Positions 37,445-46,233 of a stretch of 64,000 bases of DNA are shown here, in pieces. The notes under the pieces were generated by a model. That model ran no database searches. It was not told where the DNA came from and saw only the letters and a program-made list of their open reading frames with translations. Source of the stretch: Acinetobacter lwoffii. GTDB taxonomy: Bacteria; Pseudomonadota; Gammaproteobacteria; Pseudomonadales; Moraxellaceae. Location: NCBI RefSeq assembly GCF_002321025.1, contig NZ_DCLL01000014.1, forward strand, positions 42,068-106,067. The letters are read 5' to 3'. Both the position numbers and the translations under genes were made by a program. How positions within the stretch are numbered: position 1 is the stretch's first letter; every line of letters starts with the position of its first letter.

Positions 37445-37942
37445 TTAAAATACGATCTGGATGTTTTCAGGAAAAGTATAAACATCACAGTTTGACCCAT
37501 TGCCTATACGATCCACTACGACAAATTCACTGGGTGCTTCAAGGGTCAATAATGGATGATGCCAGGTTCCGGCACGATAATTCACGCCTTGCGAACCATC
37601 ACTGATAAATGCCTGAATCTGACTGAGATTAGGTTGCTCATGATCAAGTGCAGGGGCAACGATAATTAAAAATTGCTGGCCTTGCATCGGAATAAAAGCC
37701 TGTGAACCCAGAGGATGTCTTTCCAGCATCGAGATATGAAAGGGAATTGCCGTAGCTTGCATATTTCTAAAAATACTCAGTCCAACCTTGGCATCACTTT
37801 CCACTTCAGCCAGGGCATGATAACGCTCGGTCTGCTGCCCATTGATATGAAAAAAATGATTTCCCTGACAGGCAATGACTTCTCCAAAAGGCAGAAAATT
37901 TTCCGTGCTTAAAGGCTGTATTTTTATACTTTGTATAGACAT
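37445..37942 (-). CDS. allA: Ureidoglycolate lyase
   Basis: The protein has 165 residues from the ATG at 37942; an in-frame GTG at 37954 touching the preceding stop is the alternative. FLPFGEVI at the N-terminus, ERHPLGSQAFIP (74-85) and QGVNYRAGTWHHPLL (118-132) are AllA cupin signatures, including the metal/substrate histidines. It splits ureidoglycolate to glyoxylate and urea, the final step of this pathway. It is translationally linked to allantoicase, whose stop lies 12 bases upstream. The window shows no urease, so urea must be handled elsewhere. Confidence 0.93.
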   Translation of the reverse strand: MSIQSIKIQPLSTENFLPFGEVIACQGNHFFHINGQQTERYHALAEVESDAKVGLSIFRNMQATAIPFHISMLERHPLGSQAFIPMQGQQFLIIVAPALDHEQPNLSQIQAFISDGSQGVNYRAGTWHHPLLTLEAPSEFVVVDRIGNGSNCDVYTFPENIQIVF

Positions 37943-37954
37943 ATCATTGATCAC

Positions 37955-38959
37955 TCAAGCCACTTTTCCCCAGAGCCGAATCCGGCTAATACCGCCATCG
38001 GGAATCATGTTGACACGAATATGGGAAATTTTTTCGTGTTGTAAAATTTCATTGATGTAATGATGAATATGATCCATTTGCATGGGCTGGGCTTCTAACA
38101 AAAAAGGCCAGAACATACTTTGTGGAATGAGTTGCTCATCGGTTGCATCCTCAACATAGATGGCTTGAATCGAAACTTCGGCAGGGAAGTTACCTTTAAA
38201 ATGGGCGGTATCAATTTCAATTTTCTCGATTCGGGCACTCGATCCTAGAGCCAAAATGCACCAGTCAAATCCTGGAGCACGGCGACGTTTGGTTTCCCAG
38301 CCATCGCCCATGTTAATTCCACGTCCCGGATTAATTAGATTGCGTGGATGTCCAAAATGCGCATCACTATAGGCAACGACACGGCCACCATGTTCGAGTG
38401 CCAAGACATCTAGCACTTGATCACGATCTTGCAGATCGATTTTTACCTGGCCATAGACCTTAAAACGTGCAATTCCACCGTCAGGATAAATATTCAAACG
38501 GACATGGGTAAATATCTGCTTTGCTGAAATCTGAAAAATATGATGTTGGCTGGGTCCCAAGACATTATTTTCCAGAATGCTGATCCATTCTGCCTGATCA
38601 AGATTTCCATCTGGCGCATAACATGCTTGTACAGCAGCAGAGGCCGGATAATTACCACTAAAAAAAGTCGTATCAATATCCAGTGCCTGGATTTGACCCG
38701 AAACAGCAAGTTTAATGATGGCCCAATCATAGCCCGCGTGGCGCTTGCGACGAGTTTCCCAGCCATCCATCCATTTGCCATGCTCATCAAACTTGTCTTC
38801 GATAAAGACCGGTGTCTCAAACTGCAACATGCGTTTCGCTTCAGCAAAAAACTCATCTGAACATTCAAGAATTTCTGCGCCAATTCGCGCATCTGCAAGG
38901 TTAGTTAACTGCTGTACTGGAGCAGGCAGATCAAAAATTGGAGCTAATAAGGTCGCCAT
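37955..38959 (-). CDS. alc: Allantoicase
   Basis: This 334-residue protein is built of two related jelly-roll domains, each carrying the WETRRKR/WETKRRR motif: GKWMDGWETRRKRHAGYDWA (61-80) and INMGDGWETKRRRAPGFDWC (215-234). It hydrolyses allantoate to ureidoglycolate and urea, between PuuE and AllA. GGAAA precedes the ATG. A sigma-54 promoter match on the minus strand lies 100 bases upstream, so alc-allA form one RpoN-dependent unit divergent from hpxO. Confidence 0.95.
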   Translation of the reverse strand: MATLLAPIFDLPAPVQQLTNLADARIGAEILECSDEFFAEAKRMLQFETPVFIEDKFDEHGKWMDGWETRRKRHAGYDWAIIKLAVSGQIQALDIDTTFFSGNYPASAAVQACYAPDGNLDQAEWISILENNVLGPSQHHIFQISAKQIFTHVRLNIYPDGGIARFKVYGQVKIDLQDRDQVLDVLALEHGGRVVAYSDAHFGHPRNLINPGRGINMGDGWETKRRRAPGFDWCILALGSSARIEKIEIDTAHFKGNFPAEVSIQAIYVEDATDEQLIPQSMFWPFLLEAQPMQMDHIHHYINEILQHEKISHIRVNMIPDGGISRIRLWGKVA

Positions 38960-39061
38960 CTTAAATTTCCATCATCATTGTTATACGTCACATGAATATG
39001 CACTTTTATAAACCCAGATTTGATTCTGTATTTATAAAACAGGACATTGAAGGAATTTAAA

Positions 39062-39078
39062 AGCACAGCGTATGCCAA
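39062..39078 (-). promoter_or_regulatory. Sigma-54 promoter of alc-allA
   Basis: On the minus strand TTGGCAT-ACGCT-GTGCT, with GG and GC 10 bases apart (complement at 39075-39076 and 39063-39064). The -24 half is ideal; the -12 half has GTGCT for TTGCW. The transcript would start near 39051. Confidence 0.7.
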
Positions 39079-39114
39079 CTTTCGCAATTTTTTTAGTGCA
39101 TCTTTTTTCAAGGA

Positions 39115-39130
39115 TGGCACGTTTTTAGCA
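39115..39130 (+). promoter_or_regulatory. Sigma-54 promoter of hpxO
   Basis: TGGCACG-TTTT-TAGCA: GG at 39116-39117 and GC at 39128-39129, 10 bases apart. The -24 half is consensus; the -12 half has TAGCA for TTGCA. The predicted start near 39141 is 30 bases before the ATG and upstream of CCAGGAG. Confidence 0.75.
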
Positions 39131-39170
39131 TTTTAGCTGGCAATGAAGATGAAATAGCCAGGAGAAATAG

Positions 39171-40328
39171 ATGGAAATTGCAATTATTGGGGCAGGTATG
39201 GGCGGATTAACCACAGGAATTGCACTAAAAAAGTTCGGACATCGGGTCACCATTTATGAGCAGGCAGAACAGATTTTACCTGTCGGTGCTGCAATTTCCT
39301 TGTGGTCAAACGGGGTGAAGTGTTTGAACTATCTGGGCTTAACTGAGCAGGTTGCAAAGTTGGGTGGCCAAATGAATGACTTAGCCTATATCGATGGTTT
39401 GAATGGTGAGGTCATGACGCAGTTTAGTCTGGCGCCGTTAATTGAAGAAGTCGGTCAACGTCCATATCCGGTATCGCGTGCTGAATTACAAAATATGTTA
39501 ATGGACGAGTTTGGCCGGCAGGATATTCAGCTCGGTAAAAAAATGGTGTCTATTGAGGATAAGGGGCAGCACGTCGAAATCGGTTTTCAGGATGGCAGCA
39601 CTGCTTCTGCAGAACTCTTAATTGGCGCAGATGGTACCCATTCCATGACGCGTCAGTATGTATTGGGCAAACAGGTTGAACGCCGTTATGCCGGCTATGT
39701 GAACTGGAACGGACTGATTGAGATCTCTGAAGATTTAGCGCCCGCACAGCAGTGGACCACTTTTGTCGGTGAAGGCAAACGTGCTTCACTGATGCCTGTG
39801 GCAGAGCATCGCTTTTATTTCTTCTTTGATGTGCCATTGCCCGTAGGTCTGGAAAATCAGCGTTCGGAATATAAGACCCTATTAAAACAGTATTTTTCTG
39901 GCTGGTGCCCACAGGTTCAGCGCTTAATTGACAGTATTGATGAGCAGAAAACCAATCGTGTCGAAATCCATGATATTGAGCCTTTTACCCAGTTCTATAA
40001 GGGCCGTGTGGTAATTTTAGGAGATGCAGCACATAGCACCACACCGGATATCGGGCAGGGAGGTTGCCAGGCAATGGAGGATGCGGTTTATCTGGCACGT
40101 GCCTTACAAATTAATACGCTAGGTCTGGAAGATGCCCTGAAACGTTATCAGAATAAACGCAATGAACGCGCCAATGAATTGCTGCTACGTGCACGTAAGC
40201 GTTGTGATGTCACGCATATGAAAGATGAGCAAATTACCAAAGACTGGTATACAGATCTGCGTAAAGAGCAAGGCCCACATATTATGAAAGGCATTATTAG
40301 CAATATTGTGGGTAATCCATTGGATTAA
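39171..40328 (+). CDS. hpxO: FAD-dependent urate hydroxylase
   Basis: This 385-residue flavoprotein monooxygenase has the FAD motif [10 protein letters not shown] (7-16), [10 protein letters not shown] (152-161) and [15 protein letters not shown]. Arg204 and Tyr216, residues I recall as active-site positions in Klebsiella HpxO, fall at the same numbers here. It converts urate to 5-hydroxyisourate with NADH and oxygen, replacing uricase. AGGAG precedes the ATG. It is a single gene with a sigma-54 promoter match and its own terminator, feeding UraH and UraD. Confidence 0.94.
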   Translation: MEIAIIGAGMGGLTTGIALKKFGHRVTIYEQAEQILPVGAAISLWSNGVKCLNYLGLTEQVAKLGGQMNDLAYIDGLNGEVMTQFSLAPLIEEVGQRPYPVSRAELQNMLMDEFGRQDIQLGKKMVSIEDKGQHVEIGFQDGSTASAELLIGADGTHSMTRQYVLGKQVERRYAGYVNWNGLIEISEDLAPAQQWTTFVGEGKRASLMPVAEHRFYFFFDVPLPVGLENQRSEYKTLLKQYFSGWCPQVQRLIDSIDEQKTNRVEIHDIEPFTQFYKGRVVILGDAAHSTTPDIGQGGCQAMEDAVYLARALQINTLGLEDALKRYQNKRNERANELLLRARKRCDVTHMKDEQITKDWYTDLRKEQGPHIMKGIISNIVGNPLD

Positions 40329-40358
40329 AAACAGCTAATTTCATCATTAATATTAAAT

Positions 40359-40390
40359 AAAAACCGCGATTTTAGCCATCGCGGTTTTTG
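40359..40390. terminator. Bidirectional terminator between hpxO and lysR
   Basis: AAAACCGCGAT / ATCGCGGTTTT with an 8-base loop and T tail; it serves both convergent genes. Confidence 0.9.
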
Positions 40391-40409
40391 TTATTTAGGT
40401 ATGAAAATA

Positions 40410-41333
40410 CTACAGTTGCTGCACCTTGCTTTTTAAGGCTTCCATTTGTTCAATAATATGTTTGATCATCAACTGGGAAACGCGTGAAATCTGGCGTTTA
40501 GGCGCCACACAGAGGGCAATGGTCAGCGGATGTAGCCCTTTTTCTGAGACAGGTTTAAAGATCAATTCATCTCGCTCGACATAGGGTAAAACATCGAGAT
40601 AACTAAAAACTCCAATCCCGGAATTCGCCTTAATAAGAGTATTCATCAGGCGGATATCATTCGATTCCGTTTTACGTGCGGGTATAAATTGATGATGTTT
40701 ATACAATGCTTGTACATAATCATGAATAATCAGGGGTTCGGCCGGAATAAAATGGTTGTCATTCAAGGTATCTGAAAAATAAATCTTTTCTGCTTGAGCA
40801 AGAGGATGTGATTTACCCATCACAAAACCTAAAGGCAGCTCCAGAAAATGGAGGACTTCAATATGTTGATGGGATTTTGGATTCAGGATCAGGCCAAAAT
40901 CCAGATCTGCCTCAATCACTTTTTTGGCTAAAATTTCACTGTCTGCGACCCGGATATTAAAATTAATCCAAGGATAGTGTTCATACATATATTGCACGGA
41001 CTGCATGACAAAACCATCATTTAAGGCAGAAATTAAACCAAATTCGATGGTCCCACGCGTAAGTCCCTGAATTTCATCAAAGCGAATCCGGGTTTGCTGG
41101 AATTCTTTTTGCCATTTCACAACATCGGCATAGAGTAATTCACCCGCCAGTGTCAGTTTTAAACCATTGGGCAAGCGCTCAAATAATACAATTCCCAGTT
41201 CTTCTTCAGCCAGAGCAATTTGCCGATGTACTGCAGACACGGAAATGAATAATTGATCTGCGGCCTTGCGTAAACTTCCCGTTTTCGCCACCGCGATAAA
41301 ATATTCTGAAAATCGGGAAAAAGGCGTATTCAT
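40410..41333 (-). CDS. LysR-family regulator in the purine cluster
   Basis: From ATG at 41333 the protein has 307 residues; an ATG at 41360 would add nine residues and neither has a clear ribosome site. The N-terminal winged helix contains SLRKAADQLFISVSAVHRQI, followed by ELGIVLFERLPNGLKLT, then a substrate-binding-type domain. It is divergent from Rieske oxygenase 2 and adjacent to hpxO, so it probably controls one or both. The effector may be a purine or urate intermediate, as inferred from position. Its own upstream region carries a sigma-54-like site. Confidence 0.8.
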   Translation of the reverse strand: MNTPFSRFSEYFIAVAKTGSLRKAADQLFISVSAVHRQIALAEEELGIVLFERLPNGLKLTLAGELLYADVVKWQKEFQQTRIRFDEIQGLTRGTIEFGLISALNDGFVMQSVQYMYEHYPWINFNIRVADSEILAKKVIEADLDFGLILNPKSHQHIEVLHFLELPLGFVMGKSHPLAQAEKIYFSDTLNDNHFIPAEPLIIHDYVQALYKHHQFIPARKTESNDIRLMNTLIKANSGIGVFSYLDVLPYVERDELIFKPVSEKGLHPLTIALCVAPKRQISRVSQLMIKHIIEQMEALKSKVQQL

Positions 41334-41393
41334 TAATTTAGTCAAGCGAAGAACCACCATTTATTTATATCAATATTTGAGATAACCGTGCTT

Positions 41394-41411
41394 ATGCGAG
41401 TTTTATGCCAA
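41394..41411 (-). promoter_or_regulatory. Sigma-54-like promoter upstream of lysR
   Basis: On the minus strand TTGGCAT-AAAAC-TCGCA; GG (complement 41408-41409) and GC (complement 41396-41397) are 10 bases apart. The -24 half is ideal, the -12 half has TCGCA. The transcript would begin near 41384. Confidence 0.6.
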
Positions 41412-41612
41412 AGAAGGCAACTTTAATCGGCAAGTACATTTGTACATGGTTGATGTGTTCTAATTTTAAGAATGAATAGTACGAATCATTCTAATAGACA
41501 GAATGACAATAAATTAAGTAATTTCAATCATAAGTAAAGCCAAAATTGCACAGTTCTGCAATGTTCAAGGCCTTTAAAAAGAGACTACCCACGGTAAGAA
41601 TATAGGTTTGAT

Positions 41613-42668
41613 ATGAACGCCATTCCAGTCATTAATTTATTCAACAAACCCTGCTATAGCCAGTTTGATGATCAGGACTGGGATATTCTGGCTCGTCACT
41701 GGTATCCGGTTGTACGGATTCAGGACGTGTCTACCCAACCGCAACAAGTAACCTTGCTTGATGTCAAACTGGCATTGTACAAAACAGAAAGTGGCGATAT
41801 TCATCTGGTCCGTGATATTTGTCCACATCGGGGTGTACCCTTAACCAAAGGCTGGGTTTCGGGTGAAAATCTGGTCTGTCCTTATCACGGTCTACACTAC
41901 AATGGCCAGGGAAAATGTATCAAAATTCCTGCACAACCCGAGCTGACCAGTATTTCTGAGCGTTTTTCTCTGACTAAATTTCCAGTAGTTCAAAAATATG
42001 GCTTGATCTGGACCAGTATTTTTGGCCGTGACGAAGCAAAAGCCAATTTCCCTGTTTTAGAGACTTGGGAGATGCCAGATCACCAGGCAATTTTACCGCC
42101 GTTTGTGGATATTGCCGGTTCAAGTGGCCGTCAACTGGAAGGCTTTATTGATGTTGCACATTTTGCCTGGGTTCATCAGGGTTCTTTCGCAGATCCTGAA
42201 AATCAGGTTGTACCCAAATACACGACAGAACGAACAGATTACGGCCTGCATACTGAATATGTCAGCAGTGTCAGCAACTATCCACATGGTTTGCAAGATT
42301 TGGCACCGGAAGGTTTTTTGTGGAAACGTGTATTTGATGTCTATCCACCGTTTTCTGCAGTACTTACCGTACATTTCCCAGAACAAGGACAATTAAAAAT
42401 TCTCAATGCCTGTTGTCCGGTCTCACACAATAAAACCCGTTTATTTGTGCCACTGACACGCAACTTCGATACCACAGGAGATTTACAGGCGGTATATGAT
42501 TTCAATGCACAAATTTTTGCCGAAGATCAGGACATGGTAGAAAGCCAGAAACCTGAAGAATTACCGCTCGATATTTCCATGGAAGCGCATTTTGAAGCAG
42601 ATCGTTCTTCAACGATCTACCGTCGAATTTTAGCCGAGTGGGGATTAAGTAAACGTTATGTTGTCTAA
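41613..42668 (+). CDS. Rieske non-heme iron oxygenase, alpha subunit (purine cluster, copy 2)
   Basis: The 351 residues resemble those of the gene at 31870-32919 throughout. Rieske ligands are CPHRGVPL (Cys70, His72) and CPYHGLHY (Cys89, His92). The catalytic iron site is EGFIDVAHFAWVH with Asp180, His183 and His188. No sigma-54 site was found upstream; its divergent LysR neighbour may activate it instead. The likely role, from context, is oxidation of a purine base or a related heterocycle, with electrons from an unlinked reductase. Other Rieske substrates such as methoxy- or N-methyl compounds remain possible. Confidence 0.85.
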   Translation: MNAIPVINLFNKPCYSQFDDQDWDILARHWYPVVRIQDVSTQPQQVTLLDVKLALYKTESGDIHLVRDICPHRGVPLTKGWVSGENLVCPYHGLHYNGQGKCIKIPAQPELTSISERFSLTKFPVVQKYGLIWTSIFGRDEAKANFPVLETWEMPDHQAILPPFVDIAGSSGRQLEGFIDVAHFAWVHQGSFADPENQVVPKYTTERTDYGLHTEYVSSVSNYPHGLQDLAPEGFLWKRVFDVYPPFSAVLTVHFPEQGQLKILNACCPVSHNKTRLFVPLTRNFDTTGDLQAVYDFNAQIFAEDQDMVESQKPEELPLDISMEAHFEADRSSTIYRRILAEWGLSKRYVV

Positions 42669-43274
42669 TATATTTTAAAATTTAAAAGTATGGATTAAAC
42701 TTCAAATATAAACCCTATGTTTTAATATAGTGGTTTTTATTTATATTTCTTAAATGATTAAAATATTATTTATATATTCTTATTCTTTAATTAAAATTAA
42801 TTAATATTGTCAAAATTTGGAAATTAAAATAAATATAGGCAAGCTTCGATTAACTAGTTCCAACCTCCTTCAATAAGGAGAGAAAAGAAAAATATCTGTA
42901 GAACATCACCCTTTCGGCGCATTACAAGCTAAATCCAACTATCAAAAAAACTATTAATCTATTTAAATATTAATAATTTATATCAAAAATCCCATTATCT
43001 CAATTAATTTCAATACATGATTCTATCATCTACATTTATCTTTGCTCATGAAAAATATGAAGTTTGGATTAAAAAAGGAATGCGCAAATTTAAGGCATTT
43101 TATTTTATCGCACCACTAATAAGCAAAAATAAAAAATAAATTCATTTTATAAATTAAATTCCCTATCAATCACAAAATAAGCTTTTATAAATTTAATATC
43201 ATCACGCTTTAATTAAATTATAAAAACAAAAATATCTTATTTTAAAACCCTATTTTTATTATTTTTGATAAAAA
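42669..43274. other. Very AT-rich non-coding region upstream of the ABC transporter
   Basis: About 600 bases with no open frame that looks coding on either strand. It contains one small perfect hairpin, CTCCTT-CAAT-AAGGAG (42865-42880). It is long enough to hold enhancer sites for a sigma-54 activator, but none can be named from sequence. Confidence 0.5.
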
Positions 43275-43291
43275 CTGGAATGCTTATTGCT
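43275..43291 (+). promoter_or_regulatory. Sigma-54 promoter of the BMP-ABC operon
   Basis: CTGGAAT-GCTTA-TTGCT: GG at 43277-43278, GC at 43289-43290, 10 bases apart; the -12 half is consensus. The transcript would begin near 43302, about 79 bases before the ATG. Confidence 0.72.
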
Positions 43292-43380
43292 AATTATATA
43301 TTGGACAGACTGAGCATATTTGCGTGAAGTCATTTTAAAGCATGTGTTGCATGACACAGAACAACCAAGAGCAGAATAGA

Positions 43381-44481
43381 ATGAAAGAAAAAAATAGCTT
43401 GAAAACCGGATTGAAAAAATTGGTAGGGGTATTAATGGCAAGTGGTGTAATGGGCATGGCCGCTGTCGCCAATGTTCAGGCCCAAGATAAAGCCGCATTT
43501 GTTTATATTGGCCCAACCAGCGACCATGGCTGGACTTATTCTCATGACCAGGGTCGCATCAAGGCTGAAAAAACCCTCGCTGGTAAATATAAGACTTCTT
43601 ATATCGAAAATGTCCCTGAAACAGCAGATGCCGAACGTGTGATCCGCAACCTGGCACAACAAGGCAATAAAGTCATTTTTGCGACTTCATTTGGTTATAT
43701 GAATGCAATGGAGAAAGTATCCAAGCAATTTCCAAATACAGTATTTATGCATGCAACCGGTTATAAGCAGGGCAAAAATTTAGGGGTCTACGATGTCCGT
43801 ACCTATGAAGGCGCTTATATGCTGGGTGTGGTCGCAGGGCAAAAAACCAAAAATAATGTTTTGGGTGTAGTTGCGTCTTTTCCGATTCCTGAAGTTATCC
43901 GTAATATCAATGCCTATACACTCGGCGCACAAAGTGTAAATCCCCAAATTAAAACCAAAGTCATTTGGGTGAATTCATGGTTTAATCCGGGCAAAGAACG
44001 TGATGCAGCCTTGGCATTGATTGCTCAAGGCGCGGATGTACTCATGCAAAATACCGATTCTCCGGCAGTGGTACAGGCAGCTGAACAAAAAGGTGTCTTT
44101 GCTTTTGGCTGGGATTCTGACATGAGCAAATTTGGCCCTAAAGCGCATCTTGCTGCTTCGGTTTTACATTGGGAAAAAATCTACACCCCGGTAATGACGC
44201 AAGTCAGCAATAAAACCTGGAAACCCAGTGCAATGTGGTATGGCGTAAAACAAAAAGCCGTCGATATTGAAAGCTTTGGTCCTTCCGTGTCTGCAGCCTC
44301 TAAAGCAAAAGCACTCAGCGTACGTGACGGCATTTTAAAAGGCACACTGCATCCATTTACCGGCCCGCTTCATAAACAGGATGGCACATTGGTCTTGGCA
44401 AAAGGCAAGCGCCTAGATGATACGGCATTAAGCAAAATGAATTACTACGTGAAGGGCGTAGAAGGTTCATTACCGAAATAA
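43381..44481 (+). CDS. BMP-family ABC transporter substrate-binding protein
   Basis: From the ATG at 43381 the protein has 366 residues: a signal peptide of about 34 residues ending AVANVQA, no lipobox Cys, and a periplasmic Bmp/PnrA domain. It contains FVYIGPTSDHGWTYSHDQGR, NVPETADAERVIRNLAQQG and FAFGWDSDMSKFGP, typical of the basic-membrane-protein family that binds purine nucleosides or nucleobases. It is the first gene of a five-gene unit. A strong hairpin follows, before the ATPase gene, which would favour extra copies of the binding protein. Substrate by context: a purine. Confidence 0.88.
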   Translation: MKEKNSLKTGLKKLVGVLMASGVMGMAAVANVQAQDKAAFVYIGPTSDHGWTYSHDQGRIKAEKTLAGKYKTSYIENVPETADAERVIRNLAQQGNKVIFATSFGYMNAMEKVSKQFPNTVFMHATGYKQGKNLGVYDVRTYEGAYMLGVVAGQKTKNNVLGVVASFPIPEVIRNINAYTLGAQSVNPQIKTKVIWVNSWFNPGKERDAALALIAQGADVLMQNTDSPAVVQAAEQKGVFAFGWDSDMSKFGPKAHLAASVLHWEKIYTPVMTQVSNKTWKPSAMWYGVKQKAVDIESFGPSVSAASKAKALSVRDGILKGTLHPFTGPLHKQDGTLVLAKGKRLDDTALSKMNYYVKGVEGSLPK

Positions 44482-44523
44482 AGCATTTCAATTTCGCCAT
44501 TAAAAATCTAGATGTACTTTTCC

Positions 44524-44560
44524 GCATCCATCTGAATGCCTGCACGCTTCAGATGGATGC
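44524..44560 (+). promoter_or_regulatory. Intercistronic hairpin between binding protein and ATPase genes
   Basis: GCATCCATCTGAA / TTCAGATGGATGC is a perfect 13-base inverted repeat with an 11-base loop and no T tract. It is probably an mRNA-stabilising or attenuating stem that sets the ratio of binding protein to membrane components. Confidence 0.65.
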
Positions 44561-44590
44561 CGCACTGTCACAGCATTGAATAGGGCCCTG

Positions 44591-46192
44591 ATGATGACCT
44601 CTCAACACGATAGATCTGCTCATGCGCAAGAGTTGAACGCACGTTCTTCTTCAGGTGTACCGCGTTTACAGCTCATCAATATCTGTAAAAGTTACAATTC
44701 ATTGAAAGCGAATGACCAGATACATTTAATCGTTCAACCTGGGCAGATTCATGCCATTTTGGGTGAAAATGGTGCTGGCAAAAGTACCCTGATGAAAATC
44801 ATTTATGGGGCAACCAAGGCAAATCAGGGACAAATCCTCTGGAACGGTAAAGAAGTTCATATTGATAACCCGTCGATGGCAAGAAAGCTCGGGATTGGCA
44901 TGGTCTATCAGCATTTCTCTTTGTTTGAAACCTTGACCGTAGTAGAAAATATTTTGCTGGGACTGGATGAAAAAATTAACTTAAAAATACTGAGCCAAAA
45001 AATCATTGAAGTTTCAGAACAATACGGTTTACCCATTGATCCACGCCGCGAAGTACATTCTTTATCGGTAGGTGAGCGGCAACGTGTCGAAATTATTCGC
45101 TGCCTTTTGCAAAACCCGGCTTTAATTATTCTAGATGAGCCGACTTCGGTACTGACGCCACAAGCAGTAAGGCAACTGTTTAAAACCTTACGTTTATTGG
45201 CCTCCCAAGGCGTTTCAATTTTATATATCAGTCATAAATTACATGAGATCAAAGAACTATGTGATGAAGCAACCATCTTGCGCAATGGCCGTGTGACCGG
45301 AAATGTCGATCCTAAAAAAAACAGCACCAGTGATTTAGCACGTTTAATGATTGGCCGTGATTTACCGACCTATCTACGCCCTGAATATACAGGTGAAAAA
45401 CAGGTGCTATTCCAAGTCGAGAATCTGGCTTACCAGTCTGATGACCCATTTGGCGTGTCGCTGAAAAATATCAATTTAAATATTTGTGCCGGTGAAATTG
45501 TCGGTATTGCCGGGATTTCTGGCAATGGGCAAGCAGAATTACTGTCTTTATTGTCGGGTGAAAACAGCCTGAAACATGGCCGGATGGTTCTGGATCAAAT
45601 CGATATTTCCCGATTCAGTCCTGGACAACGGCGTGACTTGGGCCTGGGCTTTGTCCCTGAAGAACGTTTGGGCCGAGGAGCAGTTCCGAACATGACACTG
45701 TCCCAGAATGCCTTACTGACTGCATTTCGGCAGAACCTGACGCAATGGGGATTAATCAAGTTTTTGCAATGTAAGCTTTTTGCCGAGCACTGTATTGAAA
45801 AATTCGGGGTGAAAGCCAGTGGTGCAGAGGCTGAAGCACGTTCCTTGTCGGGTGGAAATTTACAAAAATTTATTGTAGGCCGGGAAATTTTGCAAAATCC
45901 GAAATTCCTGATTGTGGCTCAACCGACCTGGGGTGTTGATGTCGGCGCGTCCATGTTTATCCGGCAAACCCTGATTGATCTCTCTCGACAAGGCGTCGCT
46001 ATTTTGGTGATTTCAGAAGAATTAGAAGAGCTGTTTGAAATCAGTGATCGTCTCTGTGTATTGGCCAATGGTGAACTATCTCCAGCGATGCCTACCCATG
46101 AAACCAATACTGAAAATGTTGGGGTCTTGATGTCAGGTATTTCAAGTCATGACACTGCGATCATCGTAGAGGAGCAGCAAGCTCATGCTTAA
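44591..46192 (+). CDS. ABC transporter ATPase, two nucleotide-binding domains (purine/nucleoside type)
   Basis: From the ATG at 44591 (AGGG upstream; an in-frame TTG lies 15 bases earlier) the protein has 533 residues and two ABC domains. The first is complete: Walker A GENGAGKST (58-66), signature LSVGERQR, Walker B LIILDEPTS. The second has the altered Walker A GISGNGQAEL and QPTWGVDVGA in place of a canonical Walker B, as is normal for the RbsA/YufO group. It energises import with the two permeases downstream. The operon is continuous: gaps of 41 and 33 bases follow. Confidence 0.9.
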   Translation: MMTSQHDRSAHAQELNARSSSGVPRLQLINICKSYNSLKANDQIHLIVQPGQIHAILGENGAGKSTLMKIIYGATKANQGQILWNGKEVHIDNPSMARKLGIGMVYQHFSLFETLTVVENILLGLDEKINLKILSQKIIEVSEQYGLPIDPRREVHSLSVGERQRVEIIRCLLQNPALIILDEPTSVLTPQAVRQLFKTLRLLASQGVSILYISHKLHEIKELCDEATILRNGRVTGNVDPKKNSTSDLARLMIGRDLPTYLRPEYTGEKQVLFQVENLAYQSDDPFGVSLKNINLNICAGEIVGIAGISGNGQAELLSLLSGENSLKHGRMVLDQIDISRFSPGQRRDLGLGFVPEERLGRGAVPNMTLSQNALLTAFRQNLTQWGLIKFLQCKLFAEHCIEKFGVKASGAEAEARSLSGGNLQKFIVGREILQNPKFLIVAQPTWGVDVGASMFIRQTLIDLSRQGVAILVISEELEELFEISDRLCVLANGELSPAMPTHETNTENVGVLMSGISSHDTAIIVEEQQAHA

Positions 46193-46233
46193 TATAGCCA
46201 AAAAACAAATATACAGGTTGAGAGGAGAGCGAC

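Noticed and set aside
42865..42880. Hairpin CTCCTT-CAAT-AAGGAG as terminator of Rieske oxygenase 2
   Set aside because: It lies about 200 bases after the stop, has a 6-base stem and is followed by AGAAAAG, not T residues.
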